Part shown: positions 1 to 7,682 of the stretch, piece by piece
How the letters are laid out: each line of letters opens with the position of its first letter
Numbering within the stretch: position 1 is the first letter of the stretch
NCBI GenBank assembly: GCA_949076555.1
Contig: CARUOB010000059.1
Location: 1-20,088 of the forward strand
DNA: 20,088 bases
Source of the DNA: an uncultured Lachnospiraceae bacterium
Lineage (GTDB): Bacteria; Bacillota; Clostridia; Lachnospirales; Lachnospiraceae
Reading direction: 5' to 3'
Position numbers and translations under genes: made by a program
The notes under the pieces: generated by a model
Databases searched by the model: none
The model's input: only the letters and a program-made list of their open reading frames with translations
What the model was told of the DNA's origin: nothing

Positions 1-1382
1 GTTCCGAGATGGACATAGCGGCGGATGCCGTTCTCCTCTCTTCTCACAACAAGTGTTATTTTACTGTGGGTCTTAAGACCCACCAGTCCGTAAATGACAT
101 GGCAGCCTGCCTTTTCCAGCTTTCTCGCCCAGACAATGTTATTTTCCTCGTCAAACCTCGCCTTTAACTCCACGAGCACGGAAACCTGTTTGCCATTTTC
201 CGCCGCCTGCTCCAAAGCCGCTATGATGGGGGAATTGCCGCTGACACGGTAAAGCGTCTGTTTGATGGCCAAAACCTCCGGATCTTTTGCCGCCTGTCTG
301 ATAAACCTTACCACCGGCTCAAAACTCTGGTAGGGATGATGCATCAGGATATCGCCTTCCCTGATCTTCGCAAACACATCCGCGTCCTCCGGCAGTTCCG
401 GCACGGTCTGGGGCGGCAGATAGCTGTGCTCTTTCAGATGGTCGAACCCTTCCACCCCGTACAATTTCATCAGAAAGGTCAGATCCAGCGGCCCGCTGAT
501 GGCGTAAATATCCTCCTTCGGAATCGCCAGCTCCTCCCGGATCAGTTTGAGAAGGCGGCTGTCAATGCCCTCCTCCACCTCCAGACGGATCACCTGTCCC
601 CACTGTCTCTTCTTGAGCTGCTTCTCGATCTCCTGTAAGAGATCTTCCGCCTCCTCCTCCTCAATCGTCAGATCGGCGTTTCGCATGATGCGGAAAGGAT
701 AGGTGCAGACAATATCGTAATTTAAGAAAAGTTTGTGTATGTTGCGCTCGATCACTTCCTCGAGCAGTATCAGTTTTCTCCCCTCCTCCGAGGGAATCTC
801 CACCAGACGGGAGAGAACGCTTGGCACCTGCACGGTGGCAAACTCCAGCTCCCCTTCGCCGTTTTTCTTCGTCATCAAAGCCCCCAGATTTAGGGACTTA
901 TTGCGGATCAGCGGAAACGGGCGGGACGAATCCACCGCCATGGGCGTGAGCACCGGATATACATTGTCCGTAAAATAGCTGTCCACGTAGGCCGCCTCCC
1001 CCTTCGTCAGATCCTCATGATGGGTGATGATGCGAAGCCCGTTCACCGAAAGCTGCGGCAAAAGAGAGCGGTTGTAAGTATTGTACTGCTGATTCACAAG
1101 CTGATGGGTCTTTTCATTCACCCGCACAAGCTGCTCTGTCGCCGTCATGCCCGCAATGTCCCGCTTCTTATATCCCGCGTTCACCATATCTTTGAGGGAC
1201 GCCACCCGCACCATAAAAAACTCGTCCAGATTAGACGCCGTGATACTTAAAAATTTCAGCCGTTCAAACAACGGCAGCTGTTTATCTCTCGCCTCCGCCA
1301 GCACTCTCTCATTAAAGAGCAGCCAGCTCAGCTCCCTGTTCGTGTAATACGCTTCATCCGAAAAATTTATCCCCTGTGCCAT
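1..1382 (-). CDS. ppk: Polyphosphate kinase 1 (C-terminus cut by window edge)
   Basis: Makes long-chain inorganic polyphosphate from ATP, reversibly. About 460 residues are visible of the roughly 700 usual for PPK1. The N-terminal signature is clear (NRELSWLLFNERVLAEA, then FLSITASNLDEFFMVRV). Further on come HHPYQSFEPVVRFI and IKQTLYRVSGNSPI. Near the edge is GLVGLKTHSKI, whose His (about residue 439) matches the phosphohistidine nucleophile of the family, and the visible part ends in RRYVHLGT, another family block. The start at 1382 gives MAQGINFSDE with an AGGAGA ribosome site 11 bases upstream, slightly far. It lies 74 bases after ppx on the same strand, so synthesis and hydrolysis of polyphosphate are adjacent and probably co-transcribed. 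The acid-base His and nucleotide-binding C-terminal part lie outside the window. Confidence 0.96.
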   Translation of the reverse strand, partial: MAQGINFSDEAYYTNRELSWLLFNERVLAEARDKQLPLFERLKFLSITASNLDEFFMVRVASLKDMVNAGYKKRDIAGMTATEQLVRVNEKTHQLVNQQYNTYNRSLLPQLSVNGLRIITHHEDLTKGEAAYVDSYFTDNVYPVLTPMAVDSSRPFPLIRNKSLNLGALMTKKNGEGELEFATVQVPSVLSRLVEIPSEEGRKLILLEEVIERNIHKLFLNYDIVCTYPFRIMRNADLTIEEEEAEDLLQEIEKQLKKRQWGQVIRLEVEEGIDSRLLKLIREELAIPKEDIYAISGPLDLTFLMKLYGVEGFDHLKEHSYLPPQTVPELPEDADVFAKIREGDILMHHPYQSFEPVVRFIRQAAKDPEVLAIKQTLYRVSGNSPIIAALEQAAENGKQVSVLVELKARFDEENNIVWARKLEKAGCHVIYGLVGLKTHSKITLVVRREENGIRRYVHLG

Positions 1383-1456
1383 ATCCCCATGGTCTCCTTC
1401 TTCCACCAAATATATACCACAATGATTCCGCTCTGCAAAATCTCAAATTCGCGCCT

Positions 1457-2983
1457 CTATCCGCGCTGTCTGATCACCGGACGGATGCTGTAAACCTCCT
1501 CAAAGAAATCGGAACGCTTAGTAAACAGCCCCTTTTCCAGTGTAATATCCACCGACTCCTCCACGGTAATGACAAGCTCCCGCTCCTTTAACACCGCTTT
1601 TACGTCCTTAAACTTCTGTTTATGGCTGCGGTCAAGCCCGTTTGCAACCTTCAGGATCGCCGTCAGCTTGGCGATCGTCAGATAGGCCTCCCTGTCAATC
1701 GTGATATTGCCGCCCATCACCTGCCAGTAGTCAAAATCCATATGATTGTACTTCACCACATTGGCCACGATCTCGCGCTCCGTATGGGAGAGGCCGATGA
1801 TCTCCGTTGACATGATAATATTGTAAGAACACTCGCCCAGATTCACCAGACTGATATACTTGCCGCAGTCGTGCAAAAGTGTGGCGATCCGCAAAAGCAA
1901 ACGCTCCCGCTTTCCAAGGCCATGCACCTTCTTCATGCTGTCAAAGATCGTCAGGGCGATTTTCTCAAGCGTCTCGCCGCGGCGCTTGCTGCCCATATAG
2001 CGCTTGCTTATGTTCTGCGCGCAGGCAATGATATCCTGCTCGAAATCATGCTCTTCTTTGATGATCTTATGCTTTTGCGCATATTCGTATGCCATGCCGT
2101 CACAGAGCGTCACGCCCGGCGCCCAGATCATCCCGGCGCCCATCATTTTGGCGATCCGGTTGATCAGAATCCCGGAAATATAGAGAAGCGGAATGTTTTC
2201 CTCCGGTATATCCAGCGCCTTCGACGCCTGCTGGCTCGACTTATTGCGGATTCGTTCCAAGAACTTTTCCACGGCGGGCGCTTCCACGCTGCTCTCCTCC
2301 AATCCCAGAACGTTCCGTCCTACAATGGCGGAAATATAGTCGTCCACCACGATGATGTTCTCGATCTGCCCGTCCTTCAAATACAGCTTTTTAAATAGCT
2401 GTATCTGGGAGTTCACCATCTCGTCCAAAATCACCTCGTACTGTCTGGGACTGATGTTCAGACGTCCGAGCTGATCCTGTAAACGCAGCACGCCCAGCCG
2501 CATATTCTGGGTGGTAACGAGCGTATCCTTGTCAAAAAGAGAAATCTGGATACTGCCGCCGCCGATATCCACAATGGCGGTTCCCTTTTCCACGATCTTG
2601 TGGAAGCGTCCTCTCGAAGCAATCGCCTTGTAATTGAGAAAACGCTGTTCCGAATTGCTGAGCACCTCGATGCGGATGCCCGTCCGCTGGGCGATCTGGT
2701 CCAGAACGATCATGGTATTTTCCGTCTCCCGGATCGCACTGGTGCCATAGGCGGTGTAATCGTCCACCCGGTAGCTTTTCATAATATCGTTGTAATCCCG
2801 CAGCACACGGGAAAGCTCGTCCACGCGGTCATAGCTTATCTTCCCCGTGGCGAAGGTATCCGTCCCCAGATCGATCCGGTGCCTGATATGGTCGATTTCC
2901 CGCAGACCGCTCTTAGACGAGATCTCAAATATTTTCATGCCAAGCTCATACGAACCCACGTCTATCGCCGCAAATGTTTTCAT
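1457..2983 (-). CDS. ppx: Exopolyphosphatase / Ppx-GppA phosphatase with C-terminal HD domain
   Basis: Predicted to release phosphate from the ends of polyphosphate, or to hydrolyse pppGpp; the sequence cannot separate the two activities. The actin-like ASKHA fold is visible: phosphate-binding block FAAIDVGSYELGMKIFEI at the N-terminus, YGTSAIRETEN at about 79-89, SEQR with the probable catalytic Glu near 112, and VDIGGGSIQISLF at about 138-150. The C-terminal third carries an HD-type domain (LLHDCGKYIS, His371-Asp372), as in longer Ppx/GppA proteins. I chose MKTFAAIDVG as the start because AGGAGGGG lies 5 bases upstream; an in-frame ATG ten codons earlier (3013) has a poorer site. The protein is 508 residues. 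Adjacency to ppk favours a polyphosphate role. About 100 bases separate it from the upstream DUF815 gene, with no clear promoter or terminator there. Confidence 0.93.
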   Translation of the reverse strand: MKTFAAIDVGSYELGMKIFEISSKSGLREIDHIRHRIDLGTDTFATGKISYDRVDELSRVLRDYNDIMKSYRVDDYTAYGTSAIRETENTMIVLDQIAQRTGIRIEVLSNSEQRFLNYKAIASRGRFHKIVEKGTAIVDIGGGSIQISLFDKDTLVTTQNMRLGVLRLQDQLGRLNISPRQYEVILDEMVNSQIQLFKKLYLKDGQIENIIVVDDYISAIVGRNVLGLEESSVEAPAVEKFLERIRNKSSQQASKALDIPEENIPLLYISGILINRIAKMMGAGMIWAPGVTLCDGMAYEYAQKHKIIKEEHDFEQDIIACAQNISKRYMGSKRRGETLEKIALTIFDSMKKVHGLGKRERLLLRIATLLHDCGKYISLVNLGECSYNIIMSTEIIGLSHTEREIVANVVKYNHMDFDYWQVMGGNITIDREAYLTIAKLTAILKVANGLDRSHKQKFKDVKAVLKERELVITVEESVDITLEKGLFTKRSDFFEEVYSIRPVIRQRG

Positions 2984-3083
2984 CTTCCCCTCCTGCAACT
3001 CCTTCTTCTGCATTCTCTCAAGCGAGACTTAGAACATCCAAGCCAGCTTGCCGACTTTGCGATACAGCCTTTGCTGTGAGCGA

Positions 3084-4379
3084 TTAGATGTTCTTCTTGC
3101 TTGTGCCCAGCAGGAAATCAATAAACTGCTGCGCCGTCCTGCCGGAAAGACCGCCATGGGAAAGCTCCCATTTGTTCGCCAGAAGGAATAAGTCCTCGTC
3201 CGGCACCTTCAGCCCGTTTCTCTCCGCCAGCGTTTTTACGATCTGCTGGAACTGCTTTTTGTCCGGCGACCCGAAAAAGATGGTCACGCCGAAGCGGTAA
3301 ACCAGAGACAATTTCTCCTGCACCGTATCTCCCGCATGCATGTCTTCGTCCCGCCTGTCCGCCTTGTCGCTGTAATTCTCCCGGATCAGATGCCGTCTGT
3401 TGGAGGTCGCGTAAATGAGCACGTTGACCGGCTTTTTCTCCAGCCCGCCCTCGATCAGCGCCTTTAAGTACTTGTATTCCACTTCGAAATCCTCGAAGCT
3501 CAAATCATCCATATAAATGATAAACTTGTAATTCCGGTTTTTGAGCTGTCCGATCACCTCGTTCAAATCCTGAAACTGATGCTTGTACAGTTCAATGATA
3601 CGCAACCCCTTCTCATAGTATTCGTTGGCGATGGCTTTTACGCAGGAAGATTTCCCCGTCCCCGCGTCGCCAAACAGCAGACAGTTGTTCGCACGTCTTC
3701 CCGCCACAAAGGCCTCTGTATTCTCTCTAAGTTTCTGTTTGGGAATCTCGTACCCTACCAGATCGTCCAGATATACATGGGCGATGTTTCGTATCGGCAC
3801 AATCCGCGCGCCCTCCTCCGTGTGCTCCACGCGGAAAGCCTTGTGCAGTCCCAGATCTCCCACCCCGTACTCCCTGTAGAATTGGGTGAGCGTCGCCTTC
3901 ATGGCCGCAGCGCTGTCGTTTTTCACCAAATGCTGCGCCAGCGTACAGATCCGGTCGCGGATACGCCTGTTATAGATCTTACTGTCCGCCGAAGGCCCCT
4001 CGTAAGCAAGCACCACGGCGAACTCCGGCGCTTTCAGCACCACCATCATTTCCGTAAAATCATATTCAAAAAATTCTTTGAAAATAGCGATATCGTGCAG
4101 TACCAGCTCATTGATGCTGCCCTCCACCTCACCCCTCATCTCGCAGGCACAGCTATAGCTGTTTTCATTGTTCACCAGAAGATTCGTCAGGTAGCAGTGC
4201 CAGAGGTTCCCGTAAAACCCGTGATCCGCCGCCTGTTCGGAAAGCCTGTGCATACATCTGTAAAAGAGCGGCCTCGCCCTGCCGTCCCCGGAGCGGTAAT
4301 GCTCCATCAGCCATACCACATCCCGCAGGATGTCACCGTCCGCAAATTCTTTATATATAATCAGTTCCTCTTCTCTCAT
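3084..4379 (-). CDS. DUF815-family AAA+ ATPase
   Basis: A 431-residue P-loop ATPase of the DUF815 type, a family widespread in bacteria but without an established substrate. Walker A is GDAGTGKSS (about 237-245) and Walker B is FIIYMDDLSFE (about 286-296). Other AAA+ features are the TSNRRHLI sensor-like segment after strand 4 and the C-terminal helical LSGRTAQQFIDFLL. The N-terminal 190 residues form a mostly helical region with YGNLWHCYLTNLL, typical of the clostridial long version. The start follows GAGGGTGG by a few bases and lies 18 bases after the pheA stop, so the two genes are almost certainly co-transcribed. The next gene in the string is ppx. No membrane segment is seen, so it should be cytoplasmic. 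A role in phosphate or polyphosphate physiology is only a guess from position. Confidence 0.92.
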   Translation of the reverse strand: MREEELIIYKEFADGDILRDVVWLMEHYRSGDGRARPLFYRCMHRLSEQAADHGFYGNLWHCYLTNLLVNNENSYSCACEMRGEVEGSINELVLHDIAIFKEFFEYDFTEMMVVLKAPEFAVVLAYEGPSADSKIYNRRIRDRICTLAQHLVKNDSAAAMKATLTQFYREYGVGDLGLHKAFRVEHTEEGARIVPIRNIAHVYLDDLVGYEIPKQKLRENTEAFVAGRRANNCLLFGDAGTGKSSCVKAIANEYYEKGLRIIELYKHQFQDLNEVIGQLKNRNYKFIIYMDDLSFEDFEVEYKYLKALIEGGLEKKPVNVLIYATSNRRHLIRENYSDKADRRDEDMHAGDTVQEKLSLVYRFGVTIFFGSPDKKQFQQIVKTLAERNGLKVPDEDLFLLANKWELSHGGLSGRTAQQFIDFLLGTSKKNI

Positions 4380-4397
4380 CGTTACCCACCCTCATGA

Positions 4398-5525
4398 TCA
4401 ATAGTTTCCGAGTATTCTCAGGTTGCGCGCCTCGTCCCGCAGTCCCCGCAGGGCGTTCTTCACCGCGCTGTCCGCAAAATTCCCCTCAAAGTCGATAAAA
4501 AAGCGGTACTCCCAATTCCGGTCCTCGATGGGCCGGCTCTCGATCTTCGTCATGTTCAGATTATTGTAGATAAAGTGCGACAGCATGTGATAAAGGGACC
4601 CGCTCTCATGGGGCACCTCCAGACAAATGCTGATCTTACCCGCGTCCTTCTTAAATATCTTCTGACTGGTGACAATAATAAACCGGGTGGAATTGGTGTC
4701 CGACTGGTTCACGCCCCGCTCCAGAATGTCCAGCCCATAAATCCGGGCCGCCTGTTCGCTGGCGATGGCCGCCTGCGTCCTGTCCCCCTCCTCGCTCACC
4801 TTGCGGGCCGCAAAGGCGTTATTTTTCAGGCTCACCTGCCGCCAGTCCTCGTGCTCGTTCAAATATCTGGCGCTCTGCATGAGCGACTGTGGATGGGAGT
4901 ACACCGTCTTAATCTGCGCAAGTTCCGTCCCCGGCAAACCCATCAGACAGTGCTCGATCTCTATGATCTGTTCCCCCACGATATAATTCTCAAACTCCGC
5001 CAGCAAATCATAAATTTCACTGACGATGCCCGCCGTGGAATTTTCAATAGGCAGCACCGCAAAGTCCGCGCTCCCCTCCTCTATGGCCGTCATGGCGTCC
5101 CGGAATGTCTCCACGTGGAAACTCTTCACCTGTTCTCCGAAATAGCGCAGCATCGCCATCTGGGAGTAAGCGCCCTCCGCTCCCTGAAAAACCACACGTG
5201 CACCTTCTGTCTCCAGCCTGTCCACCCCGATAAACGGAAGCCGCCCAAGCGTTCCTGCCTCCACCAGCTTTTTATACTGGAGCTTTCTGCTCATGGACAT
5301 AATCTGTTCAAACAGTTCTTGCACACCGTGGGCATGAAAAGGGTCATGGGTGAGAGAACGCACCTTCTTAAGCTTCTCCTCCTCCCTGACCTTGTCAAAC
5401 ACTTTCTTCCCTGTCTCGATCTTGTAATCGGCCACCAGAGAGGAAATTGCCATGCGCTCCTCATAGAGCGCCACAATTTTTTCGTCGATCTCGTCAAGCT
5501 GCCCCCGCAGTTCCAGTAAATCCAT
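4398..5525 (-). CDS. pheA: Bifunctional chorismate mutase / prephenate dehydratase (P-protein)
   Basis: Converts chorismate to prephenate and then to phenylpyruvate, the committed route to phenylalanine. Residues 1-90 are an AroQ-type chorismate mutase helix bundle (LRGQLDEIDEKIVALYEERM, then VADYKIETGKKVFD). Residues 108-285 are prephenate dehydratase, with GAEGAYSQMA, LPIENSTAGIV, SHPQSLMQ and the catalytic NSTRF block. The C-terminal ACT domain (about 297-375) includes SGSLYHML and ESRP (329-332), the phenylalanine-binding motif, so feedback inhibition by phenylalanine is expected. The start at 5525 gives MDLLELRG with AGGACAGGA just upstream; the reading frame stays open to 5807, but that extension crosses the promoter region and is not family-like. 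At 375 residues it has the usual length. It is first in a gene string with the DUF815 ATPase, ppx and ppk. Confidence 0.96.
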   Translation of the reverse strand: MDLLELRGQLDEIDEKIVALYEERMAISSLVADYKIETGKKVFDKVREEEKLKKVRSLTHDPFHAHGVQELFEQIMSMSRKLQYKKLVEAGTLGRLPFIGVDRLETEGARVVFQGAEGAYSQMAMLRYFGEQVKSFHVETFRDAMTAIEEGSADFAVLPIENSTAGIVSEIYDLLAEFENYIVGEQIIEIEHCLMGLPGTELAQIKTVYSHPQSLMQSARYLNEHEDWRQVSLKNNAFAARKVSEEGDRTQAAIASEQAARIYGLDILERGVNQSDTNSTRFIIVTSQKIFKKDAGKISICLEVPHESGSLYHMLSHFIYNNLNMTKIESRPIEDRNWEYRFFIDFEGNFADSAVKNALRGLRDEARNLRILGNY

Positions 5526-5549
5526 TTTTCCTGTCCTTTCAATCATTTC

Positions 5550-5567
5550 GTTCAGCCCGGGCTGAAC
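5550..5567. promoter_or_regulatory. 18-bp perfect palindrome in the pheA leader (candidate operator)
   Basis: GTTCAGCCCGGGCTGAAC is identical to its own reverse complement. It lies about 4 to 22 bases downstream of the predicted pheA transcription start and upstream of the ribosome site. A loopless palindrome suits a dimeric repressor site that would block early elongation; as RNA it could also fold a short 5' hairpin. No T-box or leader peptide is visible, so this is the best candidate for pheA control. The regulator is unknown. Confidence 0.6.
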
Positions 5568-5577
5568 TGATAAGTAA

Positions 5578-5606
5578 AGTTTACCGCAATTTGTTCTTGA
5601 TAGCAA
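5578..5606 (-). promoter_or_regulatory. Sigma-A promoter of the pheA gene string
   Basis: On the minus strand TTGCTA (5606-5601) is followed after exactly 17 bases by TAAACT (5583-5578). The predicted start is near 5571, giving a leader of about 46 bases to the pheA ATG. Its -35 box overlaps the -35 box of the divergent promoter at 5597-5602. Confidence 0.7.
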
Positions 5607-5625
5607 GCGGCTTTCCAGATATAAT
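5597..5625 (+). promoter_or_regulatory. Sigma-A promoter of the DUF5050 gene
   Basis: TTGATA (5597-5602), a 17-base spacer, then consensus TATAAT (5620-5625). The predicted start is near 5632, about 33 bases before the ATG at 5665. A GGGGAGGG ribosome site lies at about 5650-5657. The two -35 boxes of this region share bases 5601-5602. Confidence 0.82.
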
Positions 5626-5664
5626 AGTAATGTTACGAAGGCACTTTCCGGGGAGGGAAATCCA

Positions 5665-6708
5665 ATGACAACGAAGCAAAAAAATATCCTGATCCTTTCT
5701 ATAACAGCAGTTATTTTTCTTGTTCTGCTGCTGTTCGTTATTCTGAGCGGCCGTATTCCCATGAACGACGAATTTACCGTCGGAAACACGCCCGGAAATC
5801 TGAACAACGGCGGCTATTTCTGCGAGATGGACGGCCGGGTGTATTTCGCCAACGCCTACGACAATTATGCGCTCTACTCCATGAATCCGGATGAGACGGA
5901 TCTGGTCAAATTTAACGAGGGCGCGGTCTCTTCCATCAATGCCGCCGGAAACTATCTCTACTACGCGCAGGTCAGCGGCGGCACAGGCTCGAGTTCGGGC
6001 GGCATCGGCAGCGCCGTGCGCATGGCCGGGATCTACCGGAGCAATCTGAAAGGAAAATCCGTGATCGGCTTAGACCGCTGCGATATCGTCAGTATGCAGC
6101 TGTGCGGAAACTACCTCTACTACGAAAAGTATGACAAGCAGATCGGCACCTCCTTGGACAAAGTGCGCATCGATAAAAAAGACAGACAGACCGTAGCGAA
6201 AGCGATTATCAATCCCAACTGCTACGTAAACGGCAAAATCTACTACAACGGCACGGCGGAAGATCATTACCTTCATGCCCTTGACGTCACCACGGACAAG
6301 GATGCCGTGGTCTGGCAGGGAAATATCTGGAATCCCATCCTTCAGGACGGTTACGTCTATTACATGGATGTGGGTGAAAATTACAGGCTTTGCCGCTATA
6401 ATTTATCCAACAATATGGTGGAAGTTCTGACCAACGACCGCATCGATATGTTCAATGTCTACGGCAATTACATATACTATCAGGTCAGCTCCTCCAGCTC
6501 CCCCGCGCTCAAGCGGATGATGACCGACGGCAGTTCCCAGGAGCTTGTGCGGGAAGGCGTGTACCAGAACATCAACATCACTTCCGAGTATGTGTACTTT
6601 AACTCCTTCAACGAGGCAACCCCGGTGTATAAAACTTACACCTACGGCCCCATCAATGTGACCACCTTTGACGCCGCGAGGGAAGCGGCGATGGAAAATC
6701 TGAAATAA
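5665..6708 (+). CDS. Membrane-anchored DUF5050 domain protein
   Basis: A 347-residue protein with a short cytoplasmic start (MTTKQKN), one hydrophobic helix at about 8-28 (ILILSITAVIFLVLLLF), and an outside domain made of recurring strands of the type GGYFCEMDGRVYFAN, AGNYLYYAQ, CGNYLYYEK, NGKIYYNG, DGYVYYMD, YGNYIYYQV and SEYVYFN. This [DN]G-x-[IVL]-Y-[YF] pattern is typical of DUF5050, a beta-propeller-like family common in clostridia, with at least seven such blades visible. Lack of a signal peptidase site argues for an anchored protein. Its substrate is unknown; a sensing or scaffold role at the cell surface is only an inference. It has its own promoter, divergent from pheA, and ends in a bidirectional terminator, so it is monocistronic. 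Confidence 0.88.
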   Translation: MTTKQKNILILSITAVIFLVLLLFVILSGRIPMNDEFTVGNTPGNLNNGGYFCEMDGRVYFANAYDNYALYSMNPDETDLVKFNEGAVSSINAAGNYLYYAQVSGGTGSSSGGIGSAVRMAGIYRSNLKGKSVIGLDRCDIVSMQLCGNYLYYEKYDKQIGTSLDKVRIDKKDRQTVAKAIINPNCYVNGKIYYNGTAEDHYLHALDVTTDKDAVVWQGNIWNPILQDGYVYYMDVGENYRLCRYNLSNNMVEVLTNDRIDMFNVYGNYIYYQVSSSSSPALKRMMTDGSSQELVREGVYQNINITSEYVYFNSFNEATPVYKTYTYGPINVTTFDAAREAAMENLK

Positions 6709-6711
6709 CAC

Positions 6712-6739
6712 AAAAAGGGACTGCCTTAGCAGTCCCTTT
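6712..6739. terminator. Bidirectional Rho-independent terminator
   Basis: An 11-bp stem (AAAGGGACTGC at 6714-6724 with GCAGTCCCTTT at 6729-6739) closes a CTTA loop. It follows the DUF5050 stop by a few bases. On the plus strand the T tract is broken (TTTGCTTTGC). On the minus strand five T residues follow directly, so it is the stronger terminator for the folate operon that ends at 6774. Confidence 0.88.
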
Positions 6740-6773
6740 GCTTTGCTTCCGACACTTCTGATCGAAATGCGTC

Positions 6774-7616
6774 TCAATCTAATAACACATGTTTTTCTCC
6801 GTTTTGCTCCACCTGTGCAAGAAGCTCCAACACCGATTTCCCAAAGACAGGATGTCTCTCGCAGGGGGCAATCTGTGCGAGCGGCTTCAATACGAAGTCG
6901 CGGTTTCCCATATCCTTATGGGGAATGGTCAGTTTCTCCGTATCCATCACACATCCCTCGTAGAGAAGAATGTCCAGATCCAGCGTTCTCGGCCCCCAGC
7001 GTTCCTTCCGTTCTCTGGCCTCCGCTCTCTCAATCCCCTGTAATACTAAAAGAAGCTCCTCCGGCGAATACAGCGTCTCAACCGACAGCGCGCCGTTTAG
7101 ATAATCCGCCTGCTCCACGCCGCCGTAGGGCGTTGTCTCCACCCAGTCCGAGACGCGCAGCACCCTGCACTTTTTATCCCCCAGCAGCGCGTCCACCGCC
7201 GCGCTTAAGTGCGCTCTCCGATCTCCGATATTGGAACCGCAGGCGATATAAACCCGCCGCCATCCTCTCGTGATCTTCACGGAAACCGAACCGAATGGAA
7301 CCGTAATAGGCGCTTCCGGCTTCTTCACTTCCATGGTGACCTGCCTCACATAAGGAAACTGTAAAAGCAGCGCCTCCGACGCCTTTTCCGCCGCCGTCTC
7401 GATCAGCTTATACGTGTGCTCCGTAAGAAACGTATGCAGGAAACGGCAGACCACACCGTAATTCGTGGACAATCCCAGATCATCCGCCATGCCCGCCGCC
7501 CTGGTATCCGTATCCAGAACCACGCTGACATAGAAGTTCTGCCCTTTCTCGTTCTCCTGCTGGTATACCCCGTGATAGGCATATATCTGCAGATCTTCCA
7601 CTATAATCTGATCCAT
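6774..7616 (-). CDS. folBK: Fused dihydroneopterin aldolase / HPPK (FolB-FolK)
   Basis: Two folate steps in one 280-residue chain. Residues 1-118 are dihydroneopterin aldolase (DQIIVEDLQIYAYHGVYQQE, catalytic Glu near 21, and VKKPEAPI with the catalytic Lys near 98-99), which cleaves dihydroneopterin. Residues 121-280 are 6-hydroxymethyl-dihydropterin pyrophosphokinase (YIACGSNIGDR, SDWVETTPYGG, the signature RWGPRTLDLDILLY at 207-220, and IPHKDMGNRDFVLKPL). The start at MDQIIV has AAAGGAG about 10 bases upstream; an open extension to 7664 has no family similarity. It is last in the operon folC-folE-folP-folBK, 66 bases after folP. The product of this enzyme is the substrate of FolP just upstream. 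FolB-FolK fusions are known in clostridia. Confidence 0.95.
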   Translation of the reverse strand: MDQIIVEDLQIYAYHGVYQQENEKGQNFYVSVVLDTDTRAAGMADDLGLSTNYGVVCRFLHTFLTEHTYKLIETAAEKASEALLLQFPYVRQVTMEVKKPEAPITVPFGSVSVKITRGWRRVYIACGSNIGDRRAHLSAAVDALLGDKKCRVLRVSDWVETTPYGGVEQADYLNGALSVETLYSPEELLLVLQGIERAEARERKERWGPRTLDLDILLYEGCVMDTEKLTIPHKDMGNRDFVLKPLAQIAPCERHPVFGKSVLELLAQVEQNGEKHVLLD

Positions 7617-7682
7617 CGCCAACCGGCTCCTTTCCCGCCCGGGTAAGGGGTTATTATATATCACCCGTTATCTGACCCCGTC

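Noticed and set aside
733..978. Plus-strand open frames opposite ppk, ppx, pheA, folC and pnp
   Set aside because: They are low-complexity shadows of well-conserved minus-strand genes, rich in Arg, His, Ser and Pro, without ribosome sites or family motifs.
1383..1390. Alternative ATG for ppk at 1390
   Set aside because: It is in another frame and stops after seven codons; the PPK1 frame starts at 1382.
2984..3083. Promoter or terminator between the DUF815 gene and ppx
   Set aside because: Only weak hexamers (TTGGAT with GAGAAT at 18 bases) and short hairpins without T tracts are present; not enough to call.
5526..5807. N-terminal extension of the pheA reading frame to an ATG at 5807
   Set aside because: It crosses both predicted promoters and the start of the DUF5050 gene, has no family similarity, and the MDLLELRG start has a suitable ribosome site.
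7617..7664. Upstream start of the folBK frame (MIYNNPLPGRERSRLA)
   Set aside because: It lacks similarity to dihydroneopterin aldolases, and AAAGGAG precedes the MDQIIV start.
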